Shown here: in pieces, positions 1 through 8,439 of the stretch
Layout: each line of letters opens with the position of its first letter
How positions within the stretch are numbered: the stretch's first letter is position 1
Assembly: GCA_964019135.1 (NCBI GenBank)
Contig: OZ025265.1
Span: 25,705,143-25,769,142 of the forward strand
Source: Arenicola marina
Taxonomy: Eukaryota > Annelida > Polychaeta > Arenicolidae
Direction of reading: 5' to 3'
DNA length: 64,000 nucleotides
Notes under the pieces: model-generated
What the model saw: only the letters and a program-made list of their open reading frames with translations
Told to the model about the DNA's origin: nothing
Databases searched by the model: none
Program-made: the position numbers and the translations under genes

Positions 1-189
1 CCGCCAAAACTAAGCCCAGGCGAAATTTATATCAAAATTTGCAGAAAACTCGATTGTTACATTCCATAAATTCAGAAACCTGATAAACCTCGCCGTTTCG
101 GCTGTGGTGTGGCAAACGTGTCTATCCCGCGACACGACAGCACTCTGTCGCGGCACTGCTACTTATAACAAAGCATCGCGAAGCACACA

Positions 190-385
190 AACTGATGACG
201 TTTACCACTGAAATGAAAATTTGTGGTAAATGGATATCACGGGCAAGGCTAAGAGACACTATTTGGCAGTCTGGCATGGGTGGAGTATACACAAAACCAA
301 TCTTGAATGATTCCAGGACTGATTCTTATTTGTATTTTAATCTCTTTAAATTTGGCGGGAAAGAGCTCGACATGCAACTTTAAGG
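190..385 (+). repeat. Diverged copy of a dispersed repeat, partner of 4905-5110
   Basis: By eye this stretch aligns loosely with 4905-5110. Both contain a TATGACGTTT or GATGACGTTT block, a TTTGTGG block, a TGGCAG block and end in ACATGCAACTTTAA. A 62-codon open frame (195-383) lies inside it but resembles no family I know. The second copy sits inside a LINE, so this is probably a mobile repeat. Divergence is high and the borders are approximate. Confidence 0.35.
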
Positions 386-1097
386 CGTACGTGTGTAAAA
401 TGGCAAGGTGAATGTTGCTACCCCCCCCCCCCCCCCCAACCGGCTCTCGCTCCCGTCGTCCATTGCTCCTACATTAAAGTGATCTTGCAAACATCATTTT
501 GTTGACTATTGATGGTGGAGGAGGAGGTAGGATGGTCTTTCTATCTCAGCGCGAACTATTCTTCAACGTATACTGTTGGCTGGTTCTTCTCGTCTAACAT
601 TTACCACGAAAATCGACCTCGTGGGGGCGAACATCCATGCGCAGTCAATAAGGCATAGACATGAATAAAATTTATGTCTATGGTAAAACCAAGGATATTA
701 TACACTACCCCTGATAAAACGAATTTGGTAACCGGCCGTACCACATGGTTCACTCGCATACACTTTCTTTAAATTGTGGCCATGCAACTGCAGTGGCTAT
801 ATACTTCACCGGAACTGGACATTTCCACGTACTGATCATTCACCTATAATTAACAGAATTCTCAAACTTTAGGCGGTCTGTGCTGACGACAACGTTTATC
901 CCTACGCCGAGATAGTTCCACAACAAAGAACTTGTAGCTTAATAACCGAAGTGATTGTGACGTCACCGTATGGCGGTAACTAAGAGCAACCACTGCACCA
1001 TGCAGCTTTGTTTGTAGTCTACCGACAATCTCGATCCCAGAGTTCCTTGCGCGAGGGCGATAAGTTTACAAGCTACTCTGTACGGAAATTGGTCTAC
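386..1097. other. No gene recognised
   Basis: This stretch holds a run of C at 421-437 and otherwise mixed-composition DNA with no credible open frame, repeat unit or RNA gene that I can see. Confidence 0.5.
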
Positions 1098-1257
1098 CCA
1101 GGGAGGGATCCAGAAGGGGGGGGGGGGAGACTCTTTTAGGGCCGAGATTTATACCATTGAGCTTATGAAAACCAAAACCGCCCCCCCCCCGATCCAGCAT
1201 ATCTTGATGCTACCCTGAAACCGGCCCACCCTATCCAGATTATCTGGATCCGCCCCG
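1098..1257. mobile_element. Short MITE-like element with GGATCCAG termini
   Basis: The left end reads GGGAGGGATCCAG and the right end reads CTGGATCCGCCCC, which are inverted relative to each other. A G run near 1118-1128 and a C run near 1182-1191 lie inside. Related ends occur at 49046-49432, 42186-42256 and 36505-36545. There is no coding capacity. The superfamily is unknown and the exact borders are uncertain. Confidence 0.45.
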
Positions 1258-1507
1258 TAAATTCTACCGACAGTCTACCGATATGGAAACTGCAGTTTTG
1301 CTTGTCACAGTTGTTCATAATCATAATCATTTTAAATGCGTTTTGTTCTCAGCGTCTTGTGTTCCTGATTAAAATGTCCGATTCTATCTTAATTGTTATC
1401 ATTCTGCAGTCAAAGAAGCGCTAATATACACTATGGTCACATCAGTTGTAGATCGGTAGCGTATTGTCGACACATCAAGATATTCAGCATTCTACTCCCT
1501 ATCATTC

Positions 1508-1536
1508 ATGCACTCAATATAGCGTAAGCGACCCGC
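1508..1536 (+). repeat. 29-bp direct repeat, partner of 2246-2274
   Basis: The segment beginning ATGCACTCAATATAGCG is repeated exactly at 2246-2274. There it is fused directly to the end of the second copy of the 139-bp repeat (2111-2248). Confidence 0.8.
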
Positions 1537-1772
1537 CCTCTGCCGGGAGATCGGGTACACGGTCTGGGCTGCGTACCGTAGCACGATCCTTACGGTACGA
1601 CAAATAAGTAATTGAACTTGGCGGATTGGTCAAGGACGGGTGCAATTTTGAAGCGGAAGTGGGGTATGGTTCGCGGCGATCAAGAGCAGTCCCGCATGAT
1701 AATATAATACGATTCTTCTCAGATAAGTGGGGATAACCCGTAAATATCGATGCTTTATAATTATCTTTTATT

Positions 1773-1911
1773 TATCAATATTTTACACCATTTATATTGT
1801 GCTGCTATTTCCAAAGCAAGGATAGTTATTTGGTGGTTATCCCCGCAACAAATGGAAATAGTTCGATGTGACCAATGTCGTACCGTAGCAAGTTCCGAGT
1901 GGCCAAAAATG
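1773..1911 (+). repeat. 139-bp direct repeat, copy 1
   Basis: This matches 2111-2248 with only a few differences by eye. Both copies start ATCAATATTTTAC and end CCAAAAATG. Copy 1 continues into the dispersed repeat at 1912-2085. Confidence 0.8.
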
Positions 1912-2085
1912 TTCGCGGCGGTCGATCGTGCTCCGGTACGCAGCCTAGGTATCAGGGCAAGCTCCCCGAACGGTGGCGCTACGCAAGCTCAGCTTTTACC
2001 GCTGCTGTCGGCCGGGGGCAAATTTCAAGATTCTTGAAAAAACTGTCAAATCAACTGCAATTTCTTGCAACATTATAAATTTCAA
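1912..2085 (+). repeat. Dispersed repeat, inverted copy of about 55595-55770
   Basis: The conserved core GGTGGCGCTACGCAAGC, then CCGCTGCTGTCGGCCG, then TCAACTGCAATT, reappears on the opposite strand at 55.6 kb. Two overlapping frames are open (1750-2037 and 1875-2078), but the same core translates in several frames in both copies. I read it as a non-coding or decayed repeat rather than a gene. Confidence 0.55.
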
Positions 2086-2110
2086 GAATAACATATAACA
2101 TGAAAAAATT

Positions 2111-2274
2111 ATCAATATTTTACGCCATTTATATTGTGCTGCTATTTCCAAAGCAAGGTTAGTTATTTGGTGGTTAGCCCCGCAACAAATAGAAATAGTT
2201 CGATGTGACCAATGTCGTACCGTAGCAAGTTCCGAGTGACCAAAAATGCACTCAATATAGCGTAAGCGACCCGC
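2111..2274 (+). repeat. 139-bp direct repeat, copy 2, fused to the 29-bp repeat
   Basis: Positions 2111-2248 repeat 1773-1911. Positions 2246-2274 repeat 1508-1536. The order of the two blocks is changed relative to the first occurrence, so this is a local rearrangement and not a simple tandem copy. Confidence 0.75.
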
Positions 2275-2275
2275 T

Positions 2276-3300
2276 TTTAGACAACTTTCAAAAAAGTTAT
2301 AATTGTGACTGAACTCTTTCTTTTCATCACCTGATACATTGATGAAATGTTTGATACATTCATTAGACAATGTTATTCAAGATTTCATGACATGTTCTTC
2401 GATATTATAATGGTATCGTAGAAAAGAAAGAGCACCTTGACAAGAAATTCTGGTGTTACAGCATTTGCTAATGTATATATATATCTTGACAATTAAAATG
2501 ATATGGGTTCGCAATATTTTGTTCCCAGTGGGTGTTAAATCTCCAAGTAAGACATTTGCTTCAGTTAAATCGATATCAAAATTACAAACCGAATCACTAC
2601 TAAGCTCATTCCATACAGATTGTACTACATGACACTCCCAGAAGATATACAAAATTGTCTCTGCTTTATCAGCGCAAACAGTGCAAGAATCATCATCTAA
2701 GATGTTACATTTCTTAAGCCATATAGTTTCGTTATCAGCGTTCTAGTCAGTATAAGATATTGAAAACATCTCAATTTACTTTCTTTTGAACATAGCTACG
2801 GCAGTTTATACATTTTCTTCCAGTTGATATCAGTTATGTTCAAAACTTGTTCCCACTTTTGCTCATTATTGCACTTGAATGGAATAGTTCGTATACGCGG
2901 TGTTGGTACGCGAAAGCACATACTTTGGGCATCCTCATAATTGACTTTAGACAGTAACAACCTTGGTTATTGCTTTTAGACATTGAACCTACTGGCCGTG
3001 TTACACTTCGTATGAGAGTTTCATAATCTAAGAAGTTCATAGATATATCATAATCCTGTTGGAACTGTGACCAAGTTAGGAAAGAACCCTTGTCATCTAA
3101 TAAGTCGTTAACATATAATACACCATTTTCGCTAAATACACGTTTTCGTGAAACAATATTCGAAGATGTAATTAAACTAGAATTCCATAGTGGATATTCA
3201 GGTATGGTTTGCTTTAATAATACCAGTTTATGTCTACATGCACCATGCATAAAAAACTTCGTTCCGAAAAGAGTTTTGGGTTTTGTTACTTATATATTGT
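2276..3300 (-). mobile_element. Tx1-like LINE, 3' part of ORF2, decayed
   Basis: On the minus strand two long frames (3250-2840 and 2652-2377) and linking sequence read like the C-terminal region of a Tx1/L1-type LINE protein. A PLWNSS block is followed by a YDISMNFLDY block. Further on, INWKKMYKLP, an FQYLILTR block, and CTVC followed by FWECHVVQSVW recall the C-x2-C knuckle and W motif of the family; the usual knuckle His is a Tyr here. Reading continues weakly to about 2276, where the 139-bp repeat abuts. At least one frameshift and in-frame stops interrupt it. The reverse transcriptase core is absent, so the copy is a 3' fragment. A younger Tx1-like LINE runs off the window end. Confidence 0.7.
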
Positions 3301-3334
3301 AATATAAAATCATTTGGAGAAATACCATTGACGG

Positions 3335-6300
3335 GCACGTAACTCAAATACGATTAAACTGTAGACGCATATGTGCTGTAAAGGTACAGACCAAAAGTAA
3401 TACACTGCTAATATTTAGCATTTACATGCCATGTGACTCTCTTCTTAATTTTAACGAGTACAGGGAAGTTTTATCCGAAGTCATTGACACCTGTAATACA
3501 TACGAGGGTGCCGGCGTTGTAATTGGCGGCGATCTTGATACTAGTTCTGAACGCCCAGGCTCAGCCTTTACGCGCCACCTGCAATACGTAAAACGAGAAG
3601 AAGGCCTTATGGACCGCTTATCGTTTTCCGCCGCACGTGTGGACTACTCGTTTGTTAGCCCTACAAACCATAGCCGCCACACGATTGATCACTTTCTGGT
3701 CAACAAAAACATGTTCGACACGATTTTGGAATACCGCAGTGTCCACGACGGTGATAATTTGTCAATGCACTGTCAAATTGTACTAAAGATTAACTGCGCT
3801 GTGTCCCATAACAAAGAAGTAGCAAGGACCTACGATAGTAAACCAATGTGGGAAAACTTAAGTCGTGAAACAATTCTAGAATATGGTGCCTGCTTGGACA
3901 GAAACCTCGAGTCACTCTCAACATATTTACCGTAAAATATGTTGACATGTAAAAACGTAAATTGTCCAGAGACTGCCGACCACCGACACCATATTCAACT
4001 GTGACATGACCAGATAGTGGACGCATGTTGTAAGGCGGCGACCGCACAAGATGTGAAGTGTGCCATGTCGCGTGTAAAACGTAACAAAAGAGATGGTAGT
4101 GCTATTTTGTATTCCGACCATTTGATTAATGGTACTAACAAGCTTTATGTGCACATAACCATGCTTTTTAATTCGATGATTGACCACGGTTTACCCCATA
4201 CGGTTTTAACATTGCCACGATCAAACCTCTAGTCAAAGACGGAAAGCAATCTCTGAACAAATCTGATAATTATAGAGCGATTAGAGAAAAACAGTGAAAG
4301 TCTAAGCCCAGATGATTTATAGTTCGGCTTTAAGCCAAAGAGCTCTGGTCAGTGTATTTTTGCACTGTTAGAAACTGTTAATTATTTTGTGAAAAACGAT
4401 TCCCCTCCATACGTGCTACTGCTTGACGCATCCAAGGCCTTCGATAAGGTAAATTATAGTATGGATAGGTGCTACCTAAAAAATGCGAGCGTATATTTAT
4501 TAATTCAGATATTCCGAGGGGATACATGTAGATTAGTATGGCATATTGTTCGGTTGCTTAGGAACTCCTATTATGATGTCATGTTGATAACTTTTGACGT
4601 CACAACTACTCACTATGACAGCAGCCGATGGGCGGTCACCAAGAGTGCTCTGCTTGGCAACAGACATTTAGCCCGTCCCTTATAAATTAACTTTAATTTG
4701 AAGTATACATCCAGTGTTAAAGTTACATGTGGAGCTGACCGTTGCAACGGCTGTACCAAAATAAACATAAACAGGAAATGTTACAAGCAGTGTCAAAGGC
4801 CACCGCCAAAGAAAACGTGGCGCTCCGGACGCTTCTATTGTCTCATATAATTTAGCGCTTGGGCGCCCCTATCGGTGGCACCGGTAAACGACTTGTATAC
4901 ACACGCTTATGACGTTTCAAATCAGCACAATTTTCATTTTTGTGGCGGACAATTCATGAATTTGAAATGTTTTGCTCATTGGCAGACAATTGGTGAGCGA
5001 TATGGTAGGTGTTTATTGTCTGTTATGAACCTTAAGGCCTTAGGTTTGTGTTCTTATACGCAAATTTGGCATTCAAAAACAGCGAAACAACTCCACATGC
5101 AACTTTAACATTGAATAATTTATTCGCTAATTTTGTGGGGCAGCTTATTTATTTATTAAAGACATGACATAATAGGTTTCGACCTCTCTTTGCTTGAATA
5201 TATTTATGTACAGCTGATATTTACTCCGAATCCGAAAACGTCTCATGGGGGTTATCACGCAAAAGGAAAGTCCTAAGCCTATGCTTGAAATGGACTTTGA
5301 ATATGCATGCATGTTACCTTAAGAGCTCGCTTTCGCTCGTTATAAAATTATTGAATATATATACAATACAGCAGTTGAACGTTGGGTGGAATTTTAATAC
5401 CGGTTCGTATTTCCACACCACAAATGAAGTAAACAAGGGACAGTATTGTCTCTTATCTTGCTCGGTGTTTATATAGACCAGTTGCTGCAACGGTTAAAGA
5501 GATCTGGATACGGCTGCACTATTGGTCATATGTACTGCGGTGCGTTTGGTTATGCAGACGACGTAAGTCTCCTCGCGCCTACACTGTATGCTCTTACGCA
5601 AATGTGTAACCTGTGTACAGTGTTTGCAAAAGAATTTTATCTTACGCTTAACCCTTTGAAATGCAAACTCAGTTTTAGTGCCAATAATGTAGAATTTTAC
5701 TTCAACAATGAGCTTGTCAAAACGGTGAAACGCGATATGCATCTCGGTCACACTATTGGCCCGAACGTCTCTGGCGACGTCATGAGTCAGGCGTCTTAAT
5801 TACGACCTAACGCGCCGTACGAATTATGTGTTAGCTAATTACGGGGTGTGCAACTCATTTGTGTTTTATCACCTTTTTAAGTCATACTATAATACTTTCT
5901 ACGGATGCCACTTATGGAACCTAGATGCCAGAGACATATCCCATTTTTTTACCACATGGAGGGTGTACATCAGGAAAATCTTGAAGTTACCAGCACGCAC
6001 TCACGGTAAACTAATTCCTGTCATAGCCGAGTGTCTTCCAATCGCAGACCAGATGGCCATCCGCACTGTAAAATTCGCTCACGGAGCACGCAACAGTAAT
6101 TATAGCATCCTACGATTTCTTTTTAAAATGGCTGCTAGTCGTCGCGAGTCAATTTCATCTAACATAAGGATATTTTAGCAACTTATAAGTTGTCTTTTAA
6201 TCATATCGTGTCTGACGCCAACCATATGAAGAGAACATGTTATACGCGTTTTAGAGCCTCTCATAGCCACGACGACATACGTACATTATGGGGTTTTTGC

Positions 6301-6474
6301 CCAAACTATTTTGTACGAGCGAGACTTTTGCCACAGTGCTATGTCAACTGACGACCTAAACTGTTTACTTGATTTTATTTGTACTACTTGAATACGTCAC
6401 TTTTCGACGCTTATACGTAATAACTCGCTGTGTACATGCTTTTATGCTACGTACGAATAAAGATAATAATAATA
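3335..6474 (+). mobile_element. CR1-like LINE (endonuclease plus reverse transcriptase), decayed, with internal insertion
   Basis: Pieces of one non-LTR retrotransposon lie in order. The AP endonuclease is at 3360-3800, with a GGDLDTS block, HTIDHFLVN, and a SMH block in place of the usual SDH. The start of the reverse transcriptase is at about 4020-4230. LLLDASKAFDKVNY follows at 4400-4460. The VNKGQ to FGYADDVSLLAPT palm region is at 5430-5620. A C-terminal region near 5960-6160 contains LPARTHGKLIP. The 3' end has AATAAA and an ATAATAATAAT tail (6455-6474), the microsatellite-type tail typical of CR1/L2 elements. Several frameshifts and stops break it, and about 0.9 kb of other DNA splits the palm (4490-5365). 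It is not functional. The CR1-like assignment is from motif style and tail and could be another member of that group. Confidence 0.75.
4490..5365. repeat. Foreign insertion inside the CR1-like LINE
   Basis: In this LINE group the DASKAFD motif and the QG motif before the YADD box are about 70 codons apart. Here they are about 1 kb apart. The extra DNA contains the repeat copy 4905-5110 related to 190-385. No open frame of note and no clear terminal repeats are visible, so the inserted element is unidentified and the borders are rough. Confidence 0.5.
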
Positions 6475-6861
6475 GAGCCCCTCCGCCCCCCCCCCCCTTT
6501 TGTTGGCTAAGATCAATCGTCTACTAGAAGCAGTTCACGCAGAATTAACACCCAGGTATCCGTAAATCAGGCTCTGGTTGTGACCCCCGACCCTCCCTAA
6601 AAATCCCATAGTTTATAGTAATCCGTTCCCACAGTTTAGTAATTCTTTTCCACAGTTTAGTAATCCGTTCCCATGCATAGTTTATATTCAATTACTAAAC
6701 TGTGCGCACGGTGCTTTAACCCATGGGAAGAGATTACTAAACTGTGGGAACGGATAAGTACGGGTGACAATGAGAAAGAACATCGTCTGTCCTCCCCCAT
6801 GCTCCGTCAAATAGCTACCTTAAAATTAAACCTCCTATAGTAGGCCTATATATTTGATGAA
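6475..6861. other. Intergenic, no gene seen
   Basis: This contains a C run at 6488-6498 and a cluster of related, partly inverted short motifs of the type CACAGTTTAGTAAT and ATTACTAAACTGTG between about 6610 and 6750, which could form a hairpin. No coding signal. It is the 3' flank of the minus-strand gene at 6862-7764; I see no clear AATAAA on that strand here. Confidence 0.5.
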
Positions 6862-7764
6862 CTACGCAACGTCCATCTGTTCAACTTCTACCGGCCCTGG
6901 GACGTCGTCCTTTGCCACGTCGTCTTGAATGTTAGCTGGCGGCTGTGCCACCACTGCAGCATGGAGTTTGCCCTCGTGTTGTAATTGAGCATGTATGCTG
7001 TCGATCACAGTACGATTCCCCTGAGAATCCGTGTTGCTCCAAAGTGTATAATGGGTGGTCGGGCGTTCTGGACTGGTAAGATATGTCACCTCGACATTAA
7101 CGTCAGCAATGTCCATCATCGGTGGCTGCTCATGGCCATAACATTGGGCAAAGATGATGTGTACCTCAATCGGTGGGCCTGACTGACGTTCCCTCAACGC
7201 CCTTTGTATGGGTTCATAAAACGTTGTCGTTGGTGTCAACCTTTCGTCCTTCTCAAATTGCAATCCGGCCGGTCCACCATGGCCGTTGAAAACGATAATC
7301 AGCCGTGCGTGATCTGGCCCTTTCCCAGTGACAAACGCGTGAAGCTGTGGTGTTAGGTCTTGGAATTTATGTGTCAGAAGAAACTCGGTATAATCAAGAG
7401 ATTTGTACAATGCCAGGAAGTGATCCGTCTGCATACGTCGTGCCGTTTCTTCCTCCGTCAGGGTGGCCTTTTCATTTCCGCATGGAGCCATTACACAGAA
7501 CATAGCATTGCGTCCTATACTCTTATGTTCCACCTTGATTTGATCAAATTCATTTCCGCCGTCGGCGTTGGAGACGAGTGTGCAAGTCCCGTCCAGTAGA
7601 CCTCGGGCGGTTCTTTCCAAATCTTCCACAATGTTGTCTCTCTTAAGGATATCAACCACTCGAGCAATGTAGAAGTCGCCAATGTGAGTTGACAGTTCCC
7701 TGTCAAAAATTTCTGACAATTCAGAAACTTCCATTTCCTTGAAAGCCATTTTCTTGAAAGCCAT
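6862..7764 (-). CDS. Caspase-like (clan CD) cysteine peptidase homologue
   Basis: An intact 300-residue frame with no intron needed. Residues 89-94 (FCVMAP) look like the first core strand of a caspase-type fold. A predicted strand IIVFNGHGG at 156-164 carries His162. A second strand, HIIFAQCYGHE at 202-212, carries Cys208. Strand-ending GHG followed about 45 residues later by strand-ending Q-C-x-G is the catalytic dyad layout of clan CD peptidases (caspases C14, CHAT, legumain). The caspase QACRG pentapeptide is not present, so it is not a canonical caspase. Residues 15-60 are helical and could be an adaptor region, but I cannot assign a death fold. The C-terminus (275-300) is acidic and Pro/Val-rich. 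Three Met codons lie within the first 11 residues; the first is chosen because a TATA box lies about 95 bp upstream. Peptidase activity and substrate are unknown. Confidence 0.6.
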   Translation of the reverse strand: MAFKKMAFKEMEVSELSEIFDRELSTHIGDFYIARVVDILKRDNIVEDLERTARGLLDGTCTLVSNADGGNEFDQIKVEHKSIGRNAMFCVMAPCGNEKATLTEEETARRMQTDHFLALYKSLDYTEFLLTHKFQDLTPQLHAFVTGKGPDHARLIIVFNGHGGPAGLQFEKDERLTPTTTFYEPIQRALRERQSGPPIEVHIIFAQCYGHEQPPMMDIADVNVEVTYLTSPERPTTHYTLWSNTDSQGNRTVIDSIHAQLQHEGKLHAAVVAQPPANIQDDVAKDDVPGPVEVEQMDVA

Positions 7765-7853
7765 TTCCTTGAAAGGGATTCCGTACGTTTTGAATCCGAA
7801 ATAAGCTACTCTTCTCTTTATTACCGTTTGTGAGTAAATGAAAGTGCTCAGTC

Positions 7854-7864
7854 TACTTATACCC
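7854..7864 (-). promoter_or_regulatory. TATA box of the caspase-like gene
   Basis: The minus strand reads GGTATAAGTAG here, about 95 bp upstream of the first ATG at 7764. A start site some 30 bp downstream (near 7830) would give a 5' leader of about 65 bases. This is a sequence match only. Confidence 0.45.
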
Positions 7865-7869
7865 TGCGG

Positions 7870-8210
7870 TGGCTCAGTCCAGTATCACTAGCCACTATGG
7901 GAGGCACGGCACAGGCGCCTTGAACATATTTACATATTAATCTTGATAGTGATACCCTTCCGAGTTGCATAGAGCCTACACGATCACGAGTATATAGCCA
8001 TTATAGTAGGCGATAGAGCCGCTATTTATTTTTGTTTCGCGCTACGAAAAGGTGATATAGCTGGCTCGCCCGCAGCCCTGAAACATGTTGGTATCAAGAT
8101 ATGACAATAATCTATTTCACAGACTTCATAGTCTGGTGCACTTTCGTATGGGTTTTAGGGAAATGTTTTCTGCCTTTACAATAAAGTAGTTGGATAAGGC
8201 AACTTTATTG
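7870..8210. other. Upstream region without recognised genes
   Basis: Mixed-composition DNA between the TATA box and the hairpin at 8214. No open frame or repeat is supported. Confidence 0.4.
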
Positions 8211-8213
8211 CCG

Positions 8214-8291
8214 AGAATGCAAAGTTCAAGATTATTATCAGTGGCGATGTGGTTTTTCCGCCACTGATAATAATCTTGAACTTTGCATTCT
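8214..8291. repeat. Perfect 33-bp inverted repeat with 12-bp loop
   Basis: Arms at 8214-8246 and 8259-8291 are exact reverse complements (AGAATGCAAAGTTCAAG and onward). The arm tip and loop contain the same GTGGCGGAAAA / ACATCGC words that recur just downstream at 8298-8420. No mismatches in 33 bp implies that the palindrome is recent or maintained. Confidence 0.9.
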
Positions 8292-8297
8292 AGAACA

Positions 8298-8425
8298 TGT
8301 GGCGGAAAACACATCGCAAATGGAAAAACACTTGGCGGAAAACGTGTCGCCAATAAAAATGGTGAGGCGAAAACACATCGCTAATGACAAATGTGGGGAC
8401 ACATTGCCACTGAGAATTAAATGTA
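8298..8425 (+). repeat. Three or four imperfect ~38-bp repeats (GGCGGAAAACACATCGC type)
   Basis: The word GTGGCGGAAAACACATCGC and its variants recur near 8300, 8333 and 8364. A final degenerate copy comes before the 42-bp satellite begins. Confidence 0.6.
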
Positions 8426-8439
8426 AGGGCGGTGTGGTT

